Assembly (NCBI GenBank): GCA_013696385.1
Contig: JACCYR010000162.1
Location: forward strand, 1-14,527
Direction: 5' to 3'
DNA from: Acidobacteriota bacterium
Lineage (GTDB): Bacteria > Acidobacteriota > Blastocatellia > Pyrinomonadales > Pyrinomonadaceae
Length of the DNA stretch: 14,527 nt
Shown here: piece by piece, positions 11,939-14,527 of the stretch
Layout of the letters: each line of letters begins with the position of its first letter
How positions within the stretch are numbered: the stretch's first letter is position 1
Notes under the pieces: model-generated
Seen by the model: the letters and a program-made list of their open reading frames with translations, nothing else
Told to the model about the DNA's origin: nothing
Database searches by the model: none
Program-made: the position numbers and the translations under genes

Positions 11939-12664
11939 CTATTTTCCGCGCGGCGGCAAAATTTCTTCCTTATTCCGCACATCCGGTTTGCGCTGATACA
12001 TTCCGACGATTTCGCCTTTTGCAACGACGTGATTTTCCATCGCGTCGAGTAATGCCTGGCGATTAAATCCGCTTGGCAAATCTAATTTTGTGTCGAGCGC
12101 GAAAACTTGAAAATGATATTTATGCGGCGGGTCTTCGCGCGGCGGTTTCGGTCCGTAATAACCAATTTTGCCAGTGATGTTCGCGCCCTGCATCGCGCCG
12201 TTTGCCATTTCGGTTTTCATCACGTTTTCCGGCAAACCCGTTACGTTCGGCGCGATATTCGCCATAATCCAATGCGTCACGGGTTTTAGAGCAGCATCTG
12301 GGTCTTCCATCATCAGAACCAAAGATTTTGCATTGTTTGGAACGCCCGACCATTTTAATTCCGGTGAAACGCCTGCATAATAATTCGAGTATTTGTCGGG
12401 AATCATTCCGTTATTTTGAAAAGCTGAAGTTTGAACGGTGATTGTCGCATTTGCGCCTGCGATTTCCGGCAACAACACAGAAATGTAATCACGCGACATA
12501 ATCGGCGGCATTGCTTTTAAGTTATAACTGATGCGATAAATGATGTTATTCGTATCATCGGTTACAAGCATCGAACCGTCTTTCATTTGCGCTAAACCGG
12601 CAAGCCGTCCGAAATGCGCGTCTTTGCCGCCGGGTGCGCCGCCTTTGACCAGAAATCCGGTCAA
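11939..12664 (-). CDS. 3' part of sugar dehydrogenase-PEBP fusion, in the -1 frame
   Basis: 241 codons if read from TTG at 12664-12662. Residues 2-47 finish the dehydrogenase propeller: T-G-F-L-V-K-G-G ... H-F-G-R-L-A-G-L-A, D-G-S-M-L-V-T-D-D and N-I-I-Y-R-I-S-Y. Residues ~72-225 are a complete PEBP/YbhB-YbcL domain: F-Q-N-N-G-M-I-P-D-K-Y, G-V-S-P-E-L-K-W-S-G-V-P, L-V-L-M-M-E-D-P-D-A (115-124), H-W-I-M-A-N-I (131-137), Y-Y-G-P-K-P-P-R-E-D-P-P-H-K-Y-H-F-Q-V and F-A-L-D. These are the ligand/anion-pocket residues of the family and all are present. PEBP proteins bind phospholipid or phospho-ligands; the bacterial role is unclear. There is no signal peptide, and the dehydrogenase end is out of place on its own, so this is the continuation of the upstream frame. 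TTG overlaps the upstream TGA; separate initiation there is the alternative. Confidence 0.82.
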   Translation of the reverse strand: MTGFLVKGGAPGGKDAHFGRLAGLAQMKDGSMLVTDDTNNIIYRISYNLKAMPPIMSRDYISVLLPEIAGANATITVQTSAFQNNGMIPDKYSNYYAGVSPELKWSGVPNNAKSLVLMMEDPDAALKPVTHWIMANIAPNVTGLPENVMKTEMANGAMQGANITGKIGYYGPKPPREDPPHKYHFQVFALDTKLDLPSGFNRQALLDAMENHVVAKGEIVGMYQRKPDVRNKEEILPPRGK

Positions 12665-13722
12665 AAACGGTTCAATCTTTTGGGATGTCCCGCGTTGTCA
12701 AAGCGTATGCGAATGACTTCGTAACCGCTCGGCGGAACACGATTCCAAGAACCGCGCATTGCCACGAAAGCGTCATTTTTATATTCGGCGGGAAACTGCG
12801 CGCCGGTGTAAAAAGCCATCTGCATCGGCGCGGCGTGCGGCGTGTAAAGAAGAACGGGATTTTTTGATTGCTTCGCCCAATCTGCGTTTGTCAAACCAAG
12901 CGGCTTCGGCACGAAGTTGTGCGGATTCAATTTCGCGTTCGCATAAACATAAGCCCAACCGTATTTCGCGCCCTCGATGATTTCGTTCAATTCTTCCTCT
13001 TGGTCGTTGTCGCCAAGAAGGTCAATGCCGTGATCCATTCCGAACAATTTCTGCGAAACCGGATGCCAGCCGAAGCCGATTGTATTGCGCAAGCCCGAAG
13101 CATAAATTTTACGATTTGTGCCGTCGAGATTTGTTTGCAGAATCGTCGCGTTTTCCGCGTTCGATTCGTCGCAAGCATTACAAGTCGAGCCGACCGTAAT
13201 GTAAAGTTTGCCGTCGCGCACGGCAAGCGTCCGATTCGGATGCTGTCCCGCGTCGGGCAAATCGTTGATTATCATTTGCGGCTCGCCAAGCGTTCCGTCG
13301 CGGTTAATATCGGCGACGAAAACTTCCTTGACGGTCGTAAAATACATTTTGCCATTGTCAATATAAACGCCGTGCAAAAGTTTTTTCTCCGCAACGACTT
13401 TTTGCACGTCTGCCACGCCGTCGCCGTTAGTGTCTTTGAGCATTGTCAAAGTTCCCGGCGCGCGCTGCGAAACGTAAACCGTTCCGTCCGACGCGATGGC
13501 AAGCATTCGCGGATTTTCGATTTCCGCAAACTTCGCAATCGAAAATCCGGCGGGCAGTTTCAAAGATTTGATACGAGCAATCGTTGGCTCAATCGTCGCC
13601 GTGTCGTGATAATTGCCCGTGATTGTTCTATTATCAATATTCTTACCTTGCGCTAAAACGTAAATCGCGCTCAAAGATAAAACGATGAACGCGAAACAAA
13701 ATAAACGAAAAATTGTTTTCAT
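12661..13722 (-). CDS. PQQ-dependent sugar dehydrogenase (sorbosone/glucose dehydrogenase type), 5' part of a frame-broken gene
   Basis: 353 codons before TGA at 12663-12661. The signal peptide is M-K-T-I-F-R-L-F-C-F-A-F-I-V-L-S-L-S with cleavage near V-L-A. The soluble-GDH-like six-bladed propeller follows: G-F-S-I-A-K-F-A-E-I-E-N-P-R, S-D-G-T-V-Y-V-S, a calcium-loop-like D-T-N-G-D-G-V-A-D (97-105), L-L-H-G-V, L-Y-I-T-V-G-S-T-C-N-A-C-D-E (173-186), Y-A-S-G-L-R-N-T-I-G-F-G-W, D-L-L-G-D-N-D-Q-E-E-E-L-N and F-V-A-M-R-G-S-W-N-R. Family members oxidise sugars in the periplasm with PQQ and pass electrons to the chain; the true substrate is unknown. Translation stops at R-L-N-R-F, where relatives continue L-T-G-F-L, exactly what the -1 frame supplies. 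Start supported by AAGGGG (13729-13734) 6 bases upstream. Confidence 0.87.
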   Translation of the reverse strand: MKTIFRLFCFAFIVLSLSAIYVLAQGKNIDNRTITGNYHDTATIEPTIARIKSLKLPAGFSIAKFAEIENPRMLAIASDGTVYVSQRAPGTLTMLKDTNGDGVADVQKVVAEKKLLHGVYIDNGKMYFTTVKEVFVADINRDGTLGEPQMIINDLPDAGQHPNRTLAVRDGKLYITVGSTCNACDESNAENATILQTNLDGTNRKIYASGLRNTIGFGWHPVSQKLFGMDHGIDLLGDNDQEEELNEIIEGAKYGWAYVYANAKLNPHNFVPKPLGLTNADWAKQSKNPVLLYTPHAAPMQMAFYTGAQFPAEYKNDAFVAMRGSWNRVPPSGYEVIRIRFDNAGHPKRLNRF

Positions 13723-13761
13723 ATTGAACCCCTTGTAAATTGATTTAGAAATTTCTCAAAA

Positions 13762-13789
13762 ATTATAGCATATTCAGATTCGATGATAA
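13762..13789 (-). promoter_or_regulatory. extended -10 promoter for the sugar dehydrogenase gene
   Basis: On the minus strand TGC-TATAAT (TATAAT at 13762-13767, TGC at 13768-13770) is an extended -10. TTATCA (13784-13789, 4 of 6 to TTGACA) lies 16 bases upstream. The predicted start, near 13755, leaves a ~33-base leader containing the AAGGGG site. Confidence 0.55.
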
Positions 13790-13832
13790 ACGGTTTTTCG
13801 GTTTCAATATTTGATTATTTAGCAATATAAAC

Positions 13833-14527
13833 TTACGCTCGCGTCAAACTGCGATATTTTATGCGGTGCGGTTGGTCGGCATCATGTCCAAGCCGCGCTT
13901 TTTTGTCGGCTTCATATTGCGAAAAATTGCCGTCGAAATAAACGACTTTTGAATCGCCTTCAAACGCCAAAATGTGCGTGGCGATTCTATCCAAAAACCA
14001 TCTATCGTGGCTGATGACGACGGCGCAGCCCGCAAAATTCTCTAATGCTTCTTCGAGCGCACGCATTGTGTTCACGTCCAAATCGTTAGTCGGCTCGTCC
14101 AAAAGCAGAACATTCGCGCCGCTTTTAAGCATCTTTGCCAAATGAACGCGATTGCGCTCGCCGCCCGAAAGCTGTCCGACGCGCTTTTGCTGGTCTGTGC
14201 CGGAAAAATTAAACCGCGAAACGTAAGCGCGGGAATTGACTTCACGCTTGCCAAGCATCACCAAATCTAAGCCGTCGGAAATTTCTTCCCAAATCGTTTT
14301 GTCGGCATTCAAGCTATCGCGTGATTGGTCAACATAGCCAAGTTTGACTGTTGTTCCAACTTTGAAATCGCCTGCGTCCGGCGTTTCCTGTTTGGTAATA
14401 AGGCGAAAAAGCGTCGTTTTGCCCGCGCCGTTTGCGCCAATAATGCCTACAATTCCGCCGCGCGGCAAACTGAATTCGAGATTTTCAAACAATAATTTGT
14501 TGTCGTAGCTTTTGCCAACTTGTTGAG
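13833..14527 (-). CDS. ettA: energy-dependent translational throttle protein EttA (ABC-F ATPase), N-terminal half outside the window
   Basis: EttA binds the ribosomal E site and gates the first elongation steps according to the ATP/ADP ratio. The frame is open to the window end (V-G-K-S-Y-D-N-K-L-L-F-E-N-L just before the TTG at 14492, which is not a start). Visible: the second nucleotide-binding domain with Walker A G-A-N-G-A-G-K-T, the EttA-typical Y-V-D-Q-S-R-D-S-L and W-E-E-I-S-D-G-L-D, S-R-A-Y-V-S-R-F-N-F-S-G-T-D-Q-Q-K-R-V-G, signature L-S-G-G-E-R-N-R, Walker B L-L-L-D-E-P-T-N-D-L-D, and H-switch I-S-H-D-R-W-F-L-D. The C-terminal tail is A-D-K-K-A-R-L-G-H-D-A-D-Q-P-H-R-I-K-Y-R-S-L. These strings separate EttA from Uup, YbiT and YheS. 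About 231 codons of a normal ~555 are present. The 110-base gap after it carries the promoter of the next gene. Confidence 0.95.
   Translation of the reverse strand, partial: QQVGKSYDNKLLFENLEFSLPRGGIVGIIGANGAGKTTLFRLITKQETPDAGDFKVGTTVKLGYVDQSRDSLNADKTIWEEISDGLDLVMLGKREVNSRAYVSRFNFSGTDQQKRVGQLSGGERNRVHLAKMLKSGANVLLLDEPTNDLDVNTMRALEEALENFAGCAVVISHDRWFLDRIATHILAFEGDSKVVYFDGNFSQYEADKKARLGHDADQPHRIKYRSLTRA

Noticed and set aside
12662..12664. TTG as a genuine start of an independent PEBP gene
   Set aside because: The frame begins with the missing end of the dehydrogenase propeller and has no signal peptide, so a frame break in one gene explains it better.
12868..13656. Long plus-strand open frame of 262 codons opposite the sugar dehydrogenase
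   Set aside because: It is the mirror of a strongly supported gene; its product has no family features and is biased as antisense frames are.

Overview
The window looks like a chromosomal stretch of a moderately AT-rich Gram-negative-type bacterium. My best guess is an uncultured Acidobacteriota of the Blastocatellia/Pyrinomonadaceae kind. That guess rests on an HC2-type anti-sigma factor with a long Asn/Ser-rich periplasmic part, a PQQ-type sugar dehydrogenase joined to a PEBP (YbhB/YbcL) domain, many secreted proteins with A-x-A signal peptides, and intergenic palindromes and heptamer repeats. It is an inference from gene style; no rRNA or tRNA gene is present to test it.

Layout. 1-365 (+): 3' part of acpS. 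366-559: convergent intergenic region with two inverted repeats and a short hairpin. 560-1096 (-): secreted NTF2/SnoaL-like protein. 1305-1976 (-): ECF-type sigma factor with a good intrinsic terminator (1236-1286). 2276-3046 (+): membrane-anchored exported protein of unknown function, divergent from the sigma gene. 3050-4801 (-): AarF/UbiB/ABC1-type atypical kinase. 5076-9333 (+): a probable unit of sigma factor, zinc-finger anti-sigma factor and exported PQQ-type beta-propeller. 9334-9999: a decayed stretch holding a small unknown ORF, the last ~60 codons of a BaiN/HI0933 (YhiN) flavoprotein and a small gene broken by an in-frame stop, the last two joined by what looks like a deletion. 10000-11145 (-): very Lys-rich protein ending in a degenerate GIY-YIG-like domain. 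11185-11802 (-): rsmG. 11939-13722 (-): exported PQQ-dependent sugar dehydrogenase plus PEBP domain, split by a -1 frame change at a run of five T. 13833 to the window end (-): C-terminal half of the ABC-F translation factor EttA.

Working together. The 5076-9333 block is the clearest functional unit: an unusual sigma-70-family factor with a hydrophobic C-terminal tail, a membrane anti-sigma factor with an H-x3-C-x2-C motif, and an exported beta-propeller that may be a target or sensory partner. acpS, rsmG and ettA are housekeeping genes not visibly linked to their neighbours.

Most notable points: (i) the histone-tail-like Lys-rich protein fused to a GIY-YIG-like domain whose signature Tyr and Arg positions are changed; (ii) two five-unit heptamer arrays read in frame inside the propeller gene, giving two related 12-residue peptides; (iii) the sugar dehydrogenase-PEBP frame break; (iv) the deletion scar at 9506-9938; (v) four intergenic palindromic elements, one of them between the sigma and anti-sigma genes. 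I saw no CRISPR array, insertion sequence, integrase, tRNA, rRNA or recognisable riboswitch, and no convincing complete new defence or biosynthetic system.
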